In this document: one piece after another, positions 41,827 to 50,974 of the stretch
Numbering within the stretch: the stretch's first letter is position 1
How the letters are laid out: each line of letters starts with the position of its first letter
NCBI RefSeq assembly: GCF_900089605.1
Contig: NZ_LT594324.1
Location: 5,456,001 to 5,520,000 of the forward strand
From: Micromonospora narathiwatensis
GTDB taxonomy: Bacteria > Actinomycetota > Actinomycetes > Mycobacteriales > Micromonosporaceae
Length of the DNA: 64,000 bases
Reading direction: 5' to 3'
Translations under genes and position numbers: made by a program
The notes under the pieces: generated by a model
What the model was told of the DNA's origin: nothing
Databases searched by the model: none
Seen by the model: the letters and a program-made list of their open reading frames with translations, nothing else

Positions 41827-42927
41827 GTGAACCGGCGACCGGGCTGCGTGGTGGCACTGTTGCTGATGGTGCCGGTTCTGGCGGCCTGTTCGATCGGGGA
41901 CGTCCGGCGTCCGCCGCCGGACCGGACCTCCGCGTCGCCCGGGCCGGTCGTCACCGCGTCGGCCCGGCCGCCGGTCGCCGACGTCCACGAGGCCCGCCTC
42001 GTCCGGGTCGCCGTACCCGACCGGTACGACCCGCCGTTCATCGAGTTCGTCGACGCCGAGCAGGCGTACGCCCTCTTCGCCACCTGCGACGGCCGGCCAC
42101 CCGGCCGGGACTGCCCGGCGCTGCTCTTCGCCACCCAGGACGGCGGCCGGTCCTGGAAGCCGTTGCGGCACCCCCGGTCGGTCGCCGAGGACCAGCAGCT
42201 CTACGCCCCGAAGGGGCTGCTCGTGCTGGCCGCCGAACCGTTCGGCTGGTACGCCTCGACCGACGACGGCGTCACCTTCACCCACTACCCGGGAGTCGCG
42301 CGGCCGCCGGTGCTGGTCGGTGCCGACGGCCGGTTCCAGCTGACCCAGGACAGTGGCCGGGTGGCCCGCTGGGACGGTCGCCGGCTGCGCCCGTTGCCGG
42401 CCCAGCCCGACCTGCCGACCGTGAACACGGTGCGCGAGGCCGGGGACCTGCTGGTGGCGGCCGGCGCGACCGACGGACGGCCGTACGCCGCGCTCTCGAC
42501 GGACCAGGGGCGGACCTGGCAGCGGAGCCCGGTGCCGGCACCCGACGGCGAGGTGGGGGTGCTGCGGGTGATGCCGGCGCCCGGCGGCGAGGTCTGGCTG
42601 ATCGGGGAGCGCCCGGACCGGACGGGCTTTCCGGCGCTCTGGCAGTACCGGGGCAACTGGGAGCTGGTGCGGGCCGCCGGCCACCCGGACGAGATGCGCT
42701 CGGCGGCCCCGGTGGGCGACGGGCGGGTGGCGGTGACCGGACCGGACGGCGTGGGCGTGGTGGTGGACGGCAGGTACGAGCGGGTGAACTGGCCGGTCGG
42801 CCCCGAGCACTATCTCTATCTGCTCGACGACGGGACCCTCGTGGCCCGGGCACCGGACGAGATCGTGCTCGCCGTCGGCCCGGTCGGCGCCCGCCGGTGG
42901 ATCAGGGTGGCCCTGGTCGGCGACTGA
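41827..42927 (+). CDS. Lipoprotein with a sialidase/BNR-like propeller
   Basis: A 366-residue protein. A lipobox LAAC with the modified Cys at residue 21 ends a short signal (VVALLLMVPVLAAC), so the protein is anchored to the outer face of the membrane. The rest is beta-rich with Asp-box-like turns, SxDxGxTW variants: ATQDGGRSWKPL, STDDGVTFTHY, STDQGRTWQRS, as in photosynthesis-assembly-factor or sialidase propellers. No catalytic residues of sialidases are evident. GTG 41827 has GGAGG upstream; GTG 41824 is adjacent. Function unknown. Confidence 0.75.
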   Translation: MNRRPGCVVALLLMVPVLAACSIGDVRRPPPDRTSASPGPVVTASARPPVADVHEARLVRVAVPDRYDPPFIEFVDAEQAYALFATCDGRPPGRDCPALLFATQDGGRSWKPLRHPRSVAEDQQLYAPKGLLVLAAEPFGWYASTDDGVTFTHYPGVARPPVLVGADGRFQLTQDSGRVARWDGRRLRPLPAQPDLPTVNTVREAGDLLVAAGATDGRPYAALSTDQGRTWQRSPVPAPDGEVGVLRVMPAPGGEVWLIGERPDRTGFPALWQYRGNWELVRAAGHPDEMRSAAPVGDGRVAVTGPDGVGVVVDGRYERVNWPVGPEHYLYLLDDGTLVARAPDEIVLAVGPVGARRWIRVALVGD

Positions 42928-43000
42928 CGGCCCCCGGCGGCTGGGGTGTCGCGCTCGTCCCGGGCGCCGCCGATGAAGTGATCCAGCTCACACCGTTGGA

Positions 43001-43021
43001 GTTGAGCGGAATAGGCTCAAC
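43001..43021. promoter_or_regulatory. HAIR box (HspR operator) of clpB
   Basis: GTTGAGC-N7-GCTCAAC, a perfect dyad that fits CTTGAGT-N7-ACTCAAG at 10 of 14 half-site positions. The half-site outer bases differ from those of the dnaK box. TAGGCT (43012-43017) inside it is a possible -10. ClpB is a known HspR target in Streptomyces. Confidence 0.75.
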
Positions 43022-43066
43022 TCTGGTTGTGTCGCTCCTAGTGGACACGCCGATCCGGGGGAGCCC

Positions 43067-45658
43067 ATGAACACGGAACGCCTCACCACCAAGAGCCGCG
43101 AGAGCATCACGGGTGCCGTCGCGCTGGCGAACCAGCGCGGCCACGCCACCGTGGAGCCCTGGCACCTGCTGCTGTCGCTGCTGGACACCGAGGGTTCGAC
43201 CGCCGCCGGCCTGCTGCGCGCCGTCGGGGCCGATCCCGCCGAGCTGCGCCGGGTCGCCCAGCGCTCGGTCGACGCCCTGCCCGCCGCGCACGGCTCCAGC
43301 CTCGCCGAGCCCACGCTGGCCCGCGAGTTCGTCAACGCCATCGGCGCCGCCGAGCAGATCGCCCGGCCGCTCGGCGACGAGTACACCTCGACGGAGCACC
43401 TGCTCGCCGGGCTGGCCCGGGTGGGCGGTGCGGTCTCCGTCGCGCTCAGGAACGCCGGCGCCACCGAGGAGAACCTGGTCGCCGCCTTCCCGACCGTACG
43501 GGGTGGGGACCGTCGGGTCACCACGGCCGACCCGGAGCAGACCTACCAGGCCCTCGCCAAGTACGGCGTGGACCTGACCGCCAGCGCCCGCGAGGGAAAG
43601 ATCGACCCGGTCATCGGCCGGGATTCCGAGATCCGCCGAGTGATCCAGGTGCTGTCCCGGCGTACCAAGAACAACCCGGTGCTGATCGGTGAGCCGGGCG
43701 TCGGCAAGACCGCCATCGTCGAGGGCCTGGCCCAGCGGATCGTCGCCGGTGACGTGCCCGAGTCGCTGCGCGACAAGAAACTGGTCTCACTCGACCTCGG
43801 CGCGATGGTGGCCGGCGCGCAGTACCGCGGCCAGTTCGAGGAGCGGCTGAAGTCGGTGCTGGAGGAGATCAAGAACTCCAACGGCCAGGTCATCACCTTC
43901 CTCGACGAGTTGCACACCGTCGTGGGCGCCGGCAAGGGCGAGGGCTCGATGGACGCCGGCAACATGCTCAAGCCGATGCTGGCCCGTGGCGAACTGCGGA
44001 TGGTCGGCGCGACCACGCTGGACGAATACCGCGAGCACATCGAGAAGGACCCGGCGCTGGAGCGCCGCTTCCAGCCGGTGCTGGTCGGCGAGCCGACCAT
44101 CGAGGACACCATCGGCATCCTGCGCGGCCTCAAGGAGCGCTACGAGGTGCACCACGGCGTACGGATCACCGACGCCGCGCTGGTCGCCGCCGCCGCCCTC
44201 TCCGACCGCTACATCACCGACCGGTTCCTGCCGGACAAGGCGATCGACCTGGTCGACGAGTCCGCGTCCCGGCTCCGGATGGAGATCGACTCCCGTCCGG
44301 TCGAGGTGGACGAGATCGAGCGCGCCGTGCGCCGGCTGGAGATCGAGGAGATGGCGCTGGCCAAGGAGCCGGACGCCGCCTCCGCCGAGCGGCTGGAGCG
44401 GCTGCGCAAGGAGCTGGCCGACAAGCGCGAGCAGCTCACCGTGCTCTCCGAGCGCTGGCAACTGGAGAAGAGCCACATCACCAAGCTCTCCACCGCGAAG
44501 GAGGAGCTGGAGCGGCTCGGCGGCGAGGCCGAGCGGGCCGAGCGCGACGGCGAGCTGGAACGCGCCGCCGAGCTGCGGTACGGCCGGATCCCCGCGCTCA
44601 AGACCGAGCTGAAGCAGGCCGAGGAGGAGCTTTCCCGGCTCCAGGCCGACGGCGCGATGCTCAAGGAGGAGGTCGGCGCGGACGACATCGCCGCCGTGGT
44701 CGCCTCCTGGACCGGCATTCCCGCCGGCCGGTTGCTGGAGGGCGAGACGGCCAAGCTGCTCCGGATGGAGGAGTCGCTGGGGGCCCGCGTGGTCGGCCAG
44801 TCCGAGGCGGTCGCCGCGGTCTCCGACGCGGTCCGCCGCGCCCGGGCCGGCGTCGCCGACCCGGACCGCCCGACCGGCAGCTTCCTCTTCCTCGGACCGA
44901 CCGGGGTCGGCAAGACCGAGCTGGCCAAGGCGCTCGCCGAGTTCCTCTTCGACGACGAGCGGGCCATGGTCCGCATCGACATGAGCGAGTACGGCGAGAA
45001 GCACTCCGTGGCCCGCCTGGTCGGCGCCCCGCCCGGCTACGTCGGCTACGAGGAGGGCGGCCAGCTCACCGAGGCGGTGCGCCGCCGGCCGTACTCGGTG
45101 GTGCTGCTGGACGAGGTGGAGAAGGCCCACCCGGACGTCTTCGACGTGCTGCTCCAGGTGCTCGACGACGGTCGGCTCACCGACGGTCAGGGCCGTACGG
45201 TGGACTTCCGCAACGCGATCCTGATCCTCACCTCGAACCTGGGCTCGTCGGTGATCAGCGAGCTGACGCTGACCGAGGAGGAGCGCCGGGAGGGCGTCCT
45301 CGCGGTGGTCCGGTCGCACTTCAAGCCGGAGTTCCTCAACCGCCTCGACGACATCGTGGTGTTCGCCGCCCTCCAGGGCGACGACCTGCGGGCCATCGTC
45401 GACATCCAGCTCGACCGGATGCGCAGGCGTCTCGCCGATCGTCGGTTGGCGCTGGTCATCACCGACGCGGCCCGGATGTGGCTCGCCGAGCACGGGTACG
45501 ACCCGATCTACGGTGCCCGCCCGTTGCGACGGCTGGTGCAGTCGGCGATCGGCGACCAACTCGCCAAGGCCCTGCTCGCCGGCCAGATCCGGGACGGCGA
45601 CACGGTGCGGGTGGACCTGGCCGACACCAAGGAGGCCCTCACCGTCACGGCAGGCTGA
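43067..45658 (+). CDS. clpB: ATP-dependent disaggregase ClpB
   Basis: An 863-residue ClpB: Clp N-domain repeats at 1-150, first ATPase domain with Walker A GEPGVGKT, the long coiled-coil middle domain ([31 protein letters not shown] and onwards) that distinguishes ClpB from ClpA/C, and a second ATPase domain with [22 protein letters not shown]. There is no IGF/L loop for ClpP docking. It threads aggregated proteins together with DnaK. The HAIR box places it in the HspR regulon. A hairpin terminator follows. Confidence 0.97.
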   Translation: MNTERLTTKSRESITGAVALANQRGHATVEPWHLLLSLLDTEGSTAAGLLRAVGADPAELRRVAQRSVDALPAAHGSSLAEPTLAREFVNAIGAAEQIARPLGDEYTSTEHLLAGLARVGGAVSVALRNAGATEENLVAAFPTVRGGDRRVTTADPEQTYQALAKYGVDLTASAREGKIDPVIGRDSEIRRVIQVLSRRTKNNPVLIGEPGVGKTAIVEGLAQRIVAGDVPESLRDKKLVSLDLGAMVAGAQYRGQFEERLKSVLEEIKNSNGQVITFLDELHTVVGAGKGEGSMDAGNMLKPMLARGELRMVGATTLDEYREHIEKDPALERRFQPVLVGEPTIEDTIGILRGLKERYEVHHGVRITDAALVAAAALSDRYITDRFLPDKAIDLVDESASRLRMEIDSRPVEVDEIERAVRRLEIEEMALAKEPDAASAERLERLRKELADKREQLTVLSERWQLEKSHITKLSTAKEELERLGGEAERAERDGELERAAELRYGRIPALKTELKQAEEELSRLQADGAMLKEEVGADDIAAVVASWTGIPAGRLLEGETAKLLRMEESLGARVVGQSEAVAAVSDAVRRARAGVADPDRPTGSFLFLGPTGVGKTELAKALAEFLFDDERAMVRIDMSEYGEKHSVARLVGAPPGYVGYEEGGQLTEAVRRRPYSVVLLDEVEKAHPDVFDVLLQVLDDGRLTDGQGRTVDFRNAILILTSNLGSSVISELTLTEEERREGVLAVVRSHFKPEFLNRLDDIVVFAALQGDDLRAIVDIQLDRMRRRLADRRLALVITDAARMWLAEHGYDPIYGARPLRRLVQSAIGDQLAKALLAGQIRDGDTVRVDLADTKEALTVTAG

Positions 45659-45674
45659 CAGACTCCCGCCCACC

Positions 45675-45706
45675 CCGGCCGGATCCGCCTCGGCGGATCC
45701 GGCCGG
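45675..45706 (+). terminator. Terminator of clpB
   Basis: A perfect 15-bp inverted repeat (45675-45689 with 45692-45706), 16 bases after the stop. Confidence 0.85.
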
Positions 45707-45752
45707 TGCGTCTCGGGTACCGGCGCGGGCGCCGGTGGGGAAAGAATGGGGC

Positions 45753-46130
45753 ATGGTGGGGATCGGGAAATGGGAACGCGAGTTGGACGCGAACGTCCGG
45801 GAGTTGGCCTCGGCGGACACGCTCGCCTTCGGCGGGGTGGGGATCGCGGGCACCCTGCTGCCGTCGACGGAGGCGTACCAGCAGGTGGAACGGGCGCTGG
45901 ACGAACATCCGCCGGAGGCCCGGCAGCAGGTCGACTGGCTGCTTGAGCACGGCTCACCGGCCGGAAAGGCGTACGCCGCCGCGCTGCTGGACACCGTCGA
46001 CCCGGCGGCCGGTCGGGTGGCCTGGAGCCGGTTGCGCGCCGATGACGGGGAACTCACCACGTTCACCGGCTGCCTGATGGACCAGACCACGCTCGGTGCG
46101 TACGCCGCGGAGCGGCTCGCCGACGGGTGA
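45753..46130 (+). CDS. Small cytosolic protein of unknown function
   Basis: A 125-residue protein: MVGIGKWERELDANVRELASADTLAFGGVGIAGTLLPSTEAYQQVERALDEHPPEARQQVDWLLEHGSPAGKAYAAALLDTVDP and onwards. It is helical with no Cys pair, membrane helix or nucleotide motif; the middle resembles HEAT-like helical units. ATG 45753 is likely; AAGAAT five bases upstream could be a -10. Codon use is normal. I do not recognise the family. Confidence 0.6.
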   Translation: MVGIGKWERELDANVRELASADTLAFGGVGIAGTLLPSTEAYQQVERALDEHPPEARQQVDWLLEHGSPAGKAYAAALLDTVDPAAGRVAWSRLRADDGELTTFTGCLMDQTTLGAYAAERLADG

Positions 46131-46186
46131 TCCACTCGGTACGGAGGCCGATCCGATCGGCTCTGTCGGCGATGGCGGGCAGCCCG

Positions 46187-46192
46187 TACCTT
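46187..46192 (+). promoter_or_regulatory. -10 element of the membrane protein gene at 46200 (leaderless)
   Basis: TACCTT followed by seven bases and ATG. Confidence 0.5.
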
Positions 46193-46199
46193 GCCAGCC

Positions 46200-47336
46200 A
46201 TGACCTCCCCCGCCGTCGCCGCCCGGCCCACAAGGCCCGCCGTCGTCACGGTCGCCTTCTGGTTGCAGATCGCGACCGTCGCCGTCCTGCTCGCCGTGGT
46301 CGGCCTCGTGGTCTTCGCGGCCGTGCGCTACAACGCCCAGATCGACGAGGCGCTGCGGCGGGTCCCGGACGCCGATCCGGTGGAGGTGTCGGACGAGCGC
46401 TCGGGCAACATCTTCGCGACGACCACCCTCGGTGTCCCCGCGCTGCTGCTGGCGGCCTGGCTCGCCGCCACCGCGTTGCCCCTGCGCAGTGGCAGCAATC
46501 CCGCCCGCATCCTGGTCTTCGTCGCCGCCGGGGCGCAACTGCTGCTCTGCCTCGCGCAGGGCTGCGGCGGCCTGCTGTTGATCCCGCTCATGCTGGCTTC
46601 CGGAATAGACGATTCCGGCTACGACCCCGCCCTCGACTCCGGGCCCGGCGGCGCCGACTGGGAGCAGTCGAGGTTTCTCGACGCCCTCTACGACCAGGGG
46701 GACCCGGAGGCGATCTTCGCGTTCGGCGGCATCGGCGTGGCGCTGGTGCTGGCGCTCACGTTGGCGGTCATGGTGCTGCTGTTGCTTCCCGATTCCGGCC
46801 GCTATTTCCGTCCCGCGTCGGCCGCCCTGCCACCGGTTCCGTACGGCTACTGGCCGGGCCACCCCGCAGCGGCCTACTACCCGTCGGGCTACCCCGCTGC
46901 CTACCCGTCGGGCTACCCCGCAGCGGGTTATCCACCGGCCGCCATGCCGTCCCCGCCGGGCTACCCGGTCTGCCCTGACCCGGGCCTGCACCTGGCCTAC
47001 CCACCCGCCGGCCCGTGGGCACCCGCCCAGCAGGGCGGCCCGTGGGCACCCGCGCCGGGCGCCGGCCTGTCGGCCGCCATTCCGGACGCCGGCCCGTGGG
47101 CGGTCCCGCCGGGCGCCGGCCCGTCGGCACCCGCCCCGAATGCCAGCCCGTGGGCGGCCCCGCCGGGCGCCGGCCTGTCGGCACCCGCGCCTGGTGCCGG
47201 CCCGTCCGCGGTGCCGGCCGGGGACGACGTCGGCAAGCCGGCCGGGGCGGACGCCGGGGTGCCGGGCAGGGACGATGCCGCCCCGGACGCTGGCGGGCCG
47301 TCCGCCAACCCGGGTGGCGGTACGTCCATTGGCTGA
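46200..47336 (+). CDS. Membrane protein with Pro/Gly/Ala-rich C-terminal tail (family copy 1)
   Basis: A 378-residue protein. A first helix VAFWLQIATVAVLLAVVGLVVFAAV, an extracytoplasmic loop, then helices LGVPALLLAAWLAATALPL, ILVFVAAGAQLLLCLAQGCGGLLLIPLML and IGVALVLALTLAVMVLLLL, followed by ~160 residues of tail with SGYPAAYPSGYPAAGY and GAGPSAPAP units. The layout matches the proteins at 48231 and 49146. No enzymatic motif is seen. The ATG is read without a leader. Function unknown. Confidence 0.65.
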   Translation: MTSPAVAARPTRPAVVTVAFWLQIATVAVLLAVVGLVVFAAVRYNAQIDEALRRVPDADPVEVSDERSGNIFATTTLGVPALLLAAWLAATALPLRSGSNPARILVFVAAGAQLLLCLAQGCGGLLLIPLMLASGIDDSGYDPALDSGPGGADWEQSRFLDALYDQGDPEAIFAFGGIGVALVLALTLAVMVLLLLPDSGRYFRPASAALPPVPYGYWPGHPAAAYYPSGYPAAYPSGYPAAGYPPAAMPSPPGYPVCPDPGLHLAYPPAGPWAPAQQGGPWAPAPGAGLSAAIPDAGPWAVPPGAGPSAPAPNASPWAAPPGAGLSAPAPGAGPSAVPAGDDVGKPAGADAGVPGRDDAAPDAGGPSANPGGGTSIG

Positions 47337-47416
47337 TCGTCGACTCAGCGGATGAGCTGTTTGGCGAGGTGGCCAGGGTTGTTAACGTCTCCGCCGACGC
47401 ACGTGGGGAGGCGGTC

Positions 47417-48046
47417 GTGAACGGTTCGATGGCGTACCTGGTGGCGGCGCTGGGGTGCCCGGTCGGCGTGGCCGGCGTGGTGATCGCCGTGGTGGCGTTG
47501 CGTAAGGCCCGCTCCGGGCCACGCTCGCGCACCGCCGGTGCATCGCTCCGGGAACGGGACGCCGACGCCCTGGGCGGCGACCCGCGCCGGCTCAAGCCTG
47601 GCGACGTCGTGGAGATTCGCCAGGTCCCGTACACCATCCGCGGGTCGATTCACCTGGTCGAGGGCGGTTGGAGCTGGGCCGAGCACCTGCTCGACGACAC
47701 GGGTGGGGTCAAGCGCTGGCTCTCCGTCCAGGAGGACCCGGACCTGGAGTTGGTGCTCTGGACCGGAGAGCCGTCGGCCACCGTCACCCCGGGCGCCCCC
47801 ACTCTGGGCGTCGCCGGCCGCCAGTACACCTGGGACGAGTCCGGCCAGGCCCGCTACACCGCCACCGAGGGCACCGGCCTCGATCCGCGCGGCACCATGC
47901 GCTACCACGACTACCAGGCGCCCGGCGGGGCCCGGCTCTCCTTCGAGGCGTACGGGGAGACCGGCTGGGCGGTGGCGCTCGGTGAGAGGCTGCATCGCGC
48001 CGAGGTGTCGATCCACCCGCAGGGCGGCCCGGAGCAGGTGGCCTGA
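47417..48046 (+). CDS. DUF4178 domain protein with N-terminal membrane helix
   Basis: A 209-residue protein. One helix at the start (MAYLVAALGCPVGVAGVVIAVVALRKA) is followed by a soluble DUF4178-like domain: LKPGDVVEIRQVPYTIRGSIHLVEGGWSWAEHLLDD, VKRWLSVQEDPDLELVLWTG and ARYHDYQAPGGARLSFEAYG. Such domains are often encoded beside S-adenosylmethionine-decarboxylase-like and phage-shock proteins, which are not present here. GTG 47417 follows GGGGAGG at five bases; the first ATG is four codons later. Function unknown. Confidence 0.7.
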   Translation: MNGSMAYLVAALGCPVGVAGVVIAVVALRKARSGPRSRTAGASLRERDADALGGDPRRLKPGDVVEIRQVPYTIRGSIHLVEGGWSWAEHLLDDTGGVKRWLSVQEDPDLELVLWTGEPSATVTPGAPTLGVAGRQYTWDESGQARYTATEGTGLDPRGTMRYHDYQAPGGARLSFEAYGETGWAVALGERLHRAEVSIHPQGGPEQVA

Positions 48047-48230
48047 GCCGCGCGTATGCCCGCGCGGAGTGGCGCGGCCACTGACCGGACCGGCAGAGTG
48101 TCCACGTGTTGCGGGAACGGTGGCCCACCGGTGTCTCCTCCGTCGGAGCGCGCGGCGGTTCCGGCTCTCGTGCCGTGCTCACCTGGCCTGCGCTGGTTAC
48201 GGTGGTCGTGTGATCTAGGGAAGGAGAATC

Positions 48231-49073
48231 ATGGTCGATGCCTCGGGGACGCCGCCCCGCGCCCGCCCGGGCGTGGTGACGATGTCCAGTTGGTTGCTCA
48301 TCCTCGTCGCCGCCATCCAGGTGGTGAGTCTGATCCTGACGTTGTCCACCATCGGCACGATTCGGGACGTGCTGCGGGACGCCTACCGGGGCACCGCCGC
48401 CGAGCAGGCGAGCGATTTCGCCTACGCGGTCGGCATCGCCGGGGCCGTGATTTCGCTGCTGCTCGCGATCGGGCTCGTCGTCCTCGCCTTGTTGAACAAC
48501 CGGGGGAAGAACGGCGCCCGGATCACCACCTGGGTGCTGGGCGGCATCCTGTTGTGCTGCACCGGCGGCGGCCTGGCGAACACCGTGGGCGGCAGCCTGA
48601 CCAGCGGCGGCTCGACCGGCGGCAACATGCCGAGCAGCCAGGAGATCCAGCGCCGGTTGGAGGACGCGCTGCCGTCCTGGTACCTCCCGCTCTCCACCGC
48701 GCTCAGCCTGCTGGCCCTGCTGGCCCTGCTGGCTGCCCTGATCCTGCTGGCCCTGCCCGCGTCGAACGAGTTCTTCCGCAAGCCGCAGCCGGCCTGGGAG
48801 CCCCCGGTGCCCGGTGGCACCTACCCCGGCTACCCGTCGGTGCCGGGCTACCCGCCGGCCCCGGGCTACCCGCCGGCCCCGGGCTACCCGCCGGCCCCGG
48901 GCTACCCGCCGGCCCCGGGCCAGCCGCCGGCTCCTGGCTATCCGCCGGCCACTGGTCAGCCGGGCCAGCCTGGTCAGCCGGGCCAGTTCGGCCAGCCGGA
49001 CCAGCCGGGTCAGCCGGGGCCGTCGCCGGAGCCCGGCGAGCGCCGCGAACCCGAGGCACCCTCGGGAAGTTGA
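48231..49073 (+). CDS. Membrane protein with Pro-rich tail (family copy 2)
   Basis: A 280-residue protein. Four hydrophobic helices (SWLLILVAAIQVVSLILTLSTI, VGIAGAVISLLLAIGLVVLALL, TWVLGGILLCCTGGG, LSTALSLLALLALLAALILLALPA) are followed by FFRKPQPAWEPP and a tail of PGYPPA repeats, then QPGQPGQ. The fourth helix and its FFR end closely match the protein at 49146. AAGGAG stands four to five bases before ATG 48231. Unknown function; the tail should be cytosolic if the N-terminus is. Confidence 0.65.
   Translation: MVDASGTPPRARPGVVTMSSWLLILVAAIQVVSLILTLSTIGTIRDVLRDAYRGTAAEQASDFAYAVGIAGAVISLLLAIGLVVLALLNNRGKNGARITTWVLGGILLCCTGGGLANTVGGSLTSGGSTGGNMPSSQEIQRRLEDALPSWYLPLSTALSLLALLALLAALILLALPASNEFFRKPQPAWEPPVPGGTYPGYPSVPGYPPAPGYPPAPGYPPAPGYPPAPGQPPAPGYPPATGQPGQPGQPGQFGQPDQPGQPGPSPEPGERREPEAPSGS
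48843..48914. repeat. Four perfect copies of an 18-bp unit in the Pro-rich tail
   Basis: The unit CCGGGCTACCCGCCGGCC occurs four times without a change and then degenerates (48915 onward). It encodes PGYPPA. Confidence 0.9.
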
Positions 49074-49097
49074 CGCTCCGATAACAGCGACGCCGAC

Positions 49098-49141
49098 GAT
49101 CCCTCCGAGTAGGTTGCAAGCCGACGCCTACCGGAGGGATC
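49098..49141 (+). promoter_or_regulatory. Hairpin that hides the ribosome site of the gene at 49146
   Basis: GATCCCTCCG (49098-49107), one bulged base and GTAGG (49109-49113) pair with CCTAC (49127-49131) and CGGAGGGATC (49132-49141) around a 13-base loop. The ribosome site GGAGGG (49133-49138) is fully inside the stem. It may be a terminator of the upstream gene, a translational switch, or both. Confidence 0.65.
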
Positions 49142-49145
49142 TGTC

Positions 49146-50003
49146 GTGTCGTATCCCGTTCAGGCACCGTCCCGCCGCCCGGGGACGGTCGTCTCGGCAG
49201 CGGCGGTGCTGCTGCTGATGGCGGCCGGCGCCGTGGCGTACGCGGTCGCCAACCTGCTGGTCACGGGTGGCACGGTGGACCGGTTCCGCGCGGCGGCGCC
49301 CGGGACCGGAGCCAGCATCGGCGAGATCGACACAGTGGTGTCGCTGCTGCGAGCCTCCACCATGTTGGCGGCCGTGATCGGCGTACTCATGGCGCTGCTG
49401 CTCGTCGGGCTCACCCTCGGCCTGCTCTCCGGCCGGCCCGGCGCCCGCGTGGCCACCTGGGCCGTGTCCGGGCTGGGCCTGTTCTGCGGCTGCTGTGGCC
49501 TGGCGGTACTGGTCGGTCAGCGGGCTGCTCCGCTTCGCCTCGGTGCCGACGAGCAGGTCACCGCCGATCTGCTCGGCCTCGTCGGAGACGCGTACCCGGG
49601 CTGGTGGATCCCGTTGAACGCGGCCGTGTCGGTGGCGCAGGTCCTCGGGTATCTGGTGGCCGCCGTACTGCTGGCCCTCCCCGCAGCCGGTGCCTTCTTC
49701 CGTCGTACCGCCCCCGTCGCGCCGCCCGCCGGCCCGATGCCTCCGACGGGCCACATGCCCCCGACCGGGCAGACCAGCCCCGGAGCCGGCCCGGTCTACG
49801 GCCCGCCGTCCGCTTCCTCGGCGCCGCCGTCCTACGGCCCGCCGTCGGGTTCGATTCCGCCGGCATCCGGCCCGCCGTCGGGTTCGACTCCACAGTCCTA
49901 CGGGTCCCCGTCGCCCTGGGCGCCGCCGCCCGGATCGCCGGGCAACCCTCCGCCCGCGTCGGCCCCGCCCGGACAGACCCCACCCCCCGAGGAGCGCGCG
50001 TGA
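49146..50003 (+). CDS. Membrane protein with Pro-rich tail (family copy 3)
   Basis: A 285-residue protein: helices VVSAAAVLLLMAAGAVAYAVANLLV, ASTMLAAVIGVLMALLLVGLTLGLL, VATWAVSGLGLFCGCCGLAVLVG and PLNAAVSVAQVLGYLVAAVLLALPAAGAFFRR, then a tail of ~95 residues with YGPPSGS and PPTGHMPPTGQ units. It is a relative of the protein at 48231 (same helix spacing, same LLALPA..FFR end). GTG 49146 with GGAGGG seven bases before, buried in a hairpin. Its stop overlaps the SDR gene start. Confidence 0.65.
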   Translation: MSYPVQAPSRRPGTVVSAAAVLLLMAAGAVAYAVANLLVTGGTVDRFRAAAPGTGASIGEIDTVVSLLRASTMLAAVIGVLMALLLVGLTLGLLSGRPGARVATWAVSGLGLFCGCCGLAVLVGQRAAPLRLGADEQVTADLLGLVGDAYPGWWIPLNAAVSVAQVLGYLVAAVLLALPAAGAFFRRTAPVAPPAGPMPPTGHMPPTGQTSPGAGPVYGPPSASSAPPSYGPPSGSIPPASGPPSGSTPQSYGSPSPWAPPPGSPGNPPPASAPPGQTPPPEERA

Positions 50004-50809
50004 CCGACGAGTCCCACACCTCCCCGCGCCGCGCGTTGATCACCGGTGCCAGCCTCGGCATCGGCGAGGCGTTCGCCCGCCGGCTCGCCGCGGACGGGTG
50101 GGACCTGATTCTGGTGGCCCGGGACGCCGGCCGGCTCGACGCCACCGCCGCCCACCTGGCCGACCGGTACGACCGCCGGATGGAGACCATCTCCGCCGAT
50201 CTGTCCACCGACGACGGCTGTTCGGTGGTCGAGCGCCGGCTCGCCGCCGAGCCGCCGGTCGAAATGCTGGTGAACAACGCCGGGAGCAGCCTCAACACCC
50301 CGTTCGTCCGGTCGGCCGTCGAGGACGAGGTCCAGCTGCTCCGGCTGAACGTGCAGGCGGTGCTGAGGTTGACCCATGCCGCGCTGGGCCCGATGGTCCG
50401 GCGAGGCAAGGGGGCAGTGATAAATGTCTCTTCCGTCGCCGGGTTCGGCGTGCCGATGCCGGGGTCGACGTACTCAGCCAGCAAGGCGTGGGTCACGAAT
50501 TTCAGTGAATCGATCGGTCAGTCGGTGGCGCCGCTGGGCGTGCGGGTGATGGCGCTGTGCCCCGGCTACACCCGTACCGGCTACCACGAGCGGGCCGGCA
50601 TCAACATGTCGCGCACGCCGGGCTGGATGTGGCTACGGGCCGACGACGTGGTCGACGAAGGGCTGCGTGACCTGCGAAAAGGCAAACTGGTCAGTGTGCC
50701 GAGCTGGAAGTACAAGTTGGCCGTGGCGGGCCTGCGGCACGCGCCGAGACGGCTGCTGCGCGGCGTCTCCCGGGACACCAGGGGGCGGGTCGCGCGCGGT
50801 GGCGACTGA
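50000..50809 (+). CDS. Short-chain dehydrogenase/reductase
   Basis: A 269-residue SDR of the classical type: cofactor loop TGASLGIGEAFARRLA, NNAGSS, the catalytic Ser in NVSSVAGF and YSASK with Tyr and Lys. The Arg in LILVARDAGRLD after strand 2 suggests NADP(H). The C-terminal extension (RTPGWMWLRADDVVDEGLRDLRKGKLVSVPSWKYKL) is the pattern of the DltE/YqjQ-like group. GTG 50000 overlaps the previous stop by 4 bases (GTGA), hence an operon with the membrane protein. Substrate unknown. Confidence 0.9.
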   Translation: MTDESHTSPRRALITGASLGIGEAFARRLAADGWDLILVARDAGRLDATAAHLADRYDRRMETISADLSTDDGCSVVERRLAAEPPVEMLVNNAGSSLNTPFVRSAVEDEVQLLRLNVQAVLRLTHAALGPMVRRGKGAVINVSSVAGFGVPMPGSTYSASKAWVTNFSESIGQSVAPLGVRVMALCPGYTRTGYHERAGINMSRTPGWMWLRADDVVDEGLRDLRKGKLVSVPSWKYKLAVAGLRHAPRRLLRGVSRDTRGRVARGGD

Positions 50810-50960
50810 CCTCGGGGCGGTCGGGTGGGTGTCCTGGCGACGGGATCGGCACCCGTGACCCGGATGGACGGTCGCACAGCGTAGCCGGACATCGCCACCC
50901 TTCGGTCGCCCGCAGGGCTGACCCGGGAGGACCCGACAGACGCCTCCCAGAGTTGCGCAG

Positions 50961-50966
50961 TACCCT
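50961..50966 (+). promoter_or_regulatory. -10 element of pyrE
   Basis: TACCCT eight bases before the ATG at 50975. The mRNA would be leaderless or nearly so, which leaves no room for an attenuator. Confidence 0.5.
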
Positions 50967-50974
50967 CTATCGCC

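Noticed and set aside
43787..46249. Minus-strand open frame of 820 codons opposite clpB
   Set aside because: Shadow of clpB; no fold or motif and it crosses two genes and a terminator.
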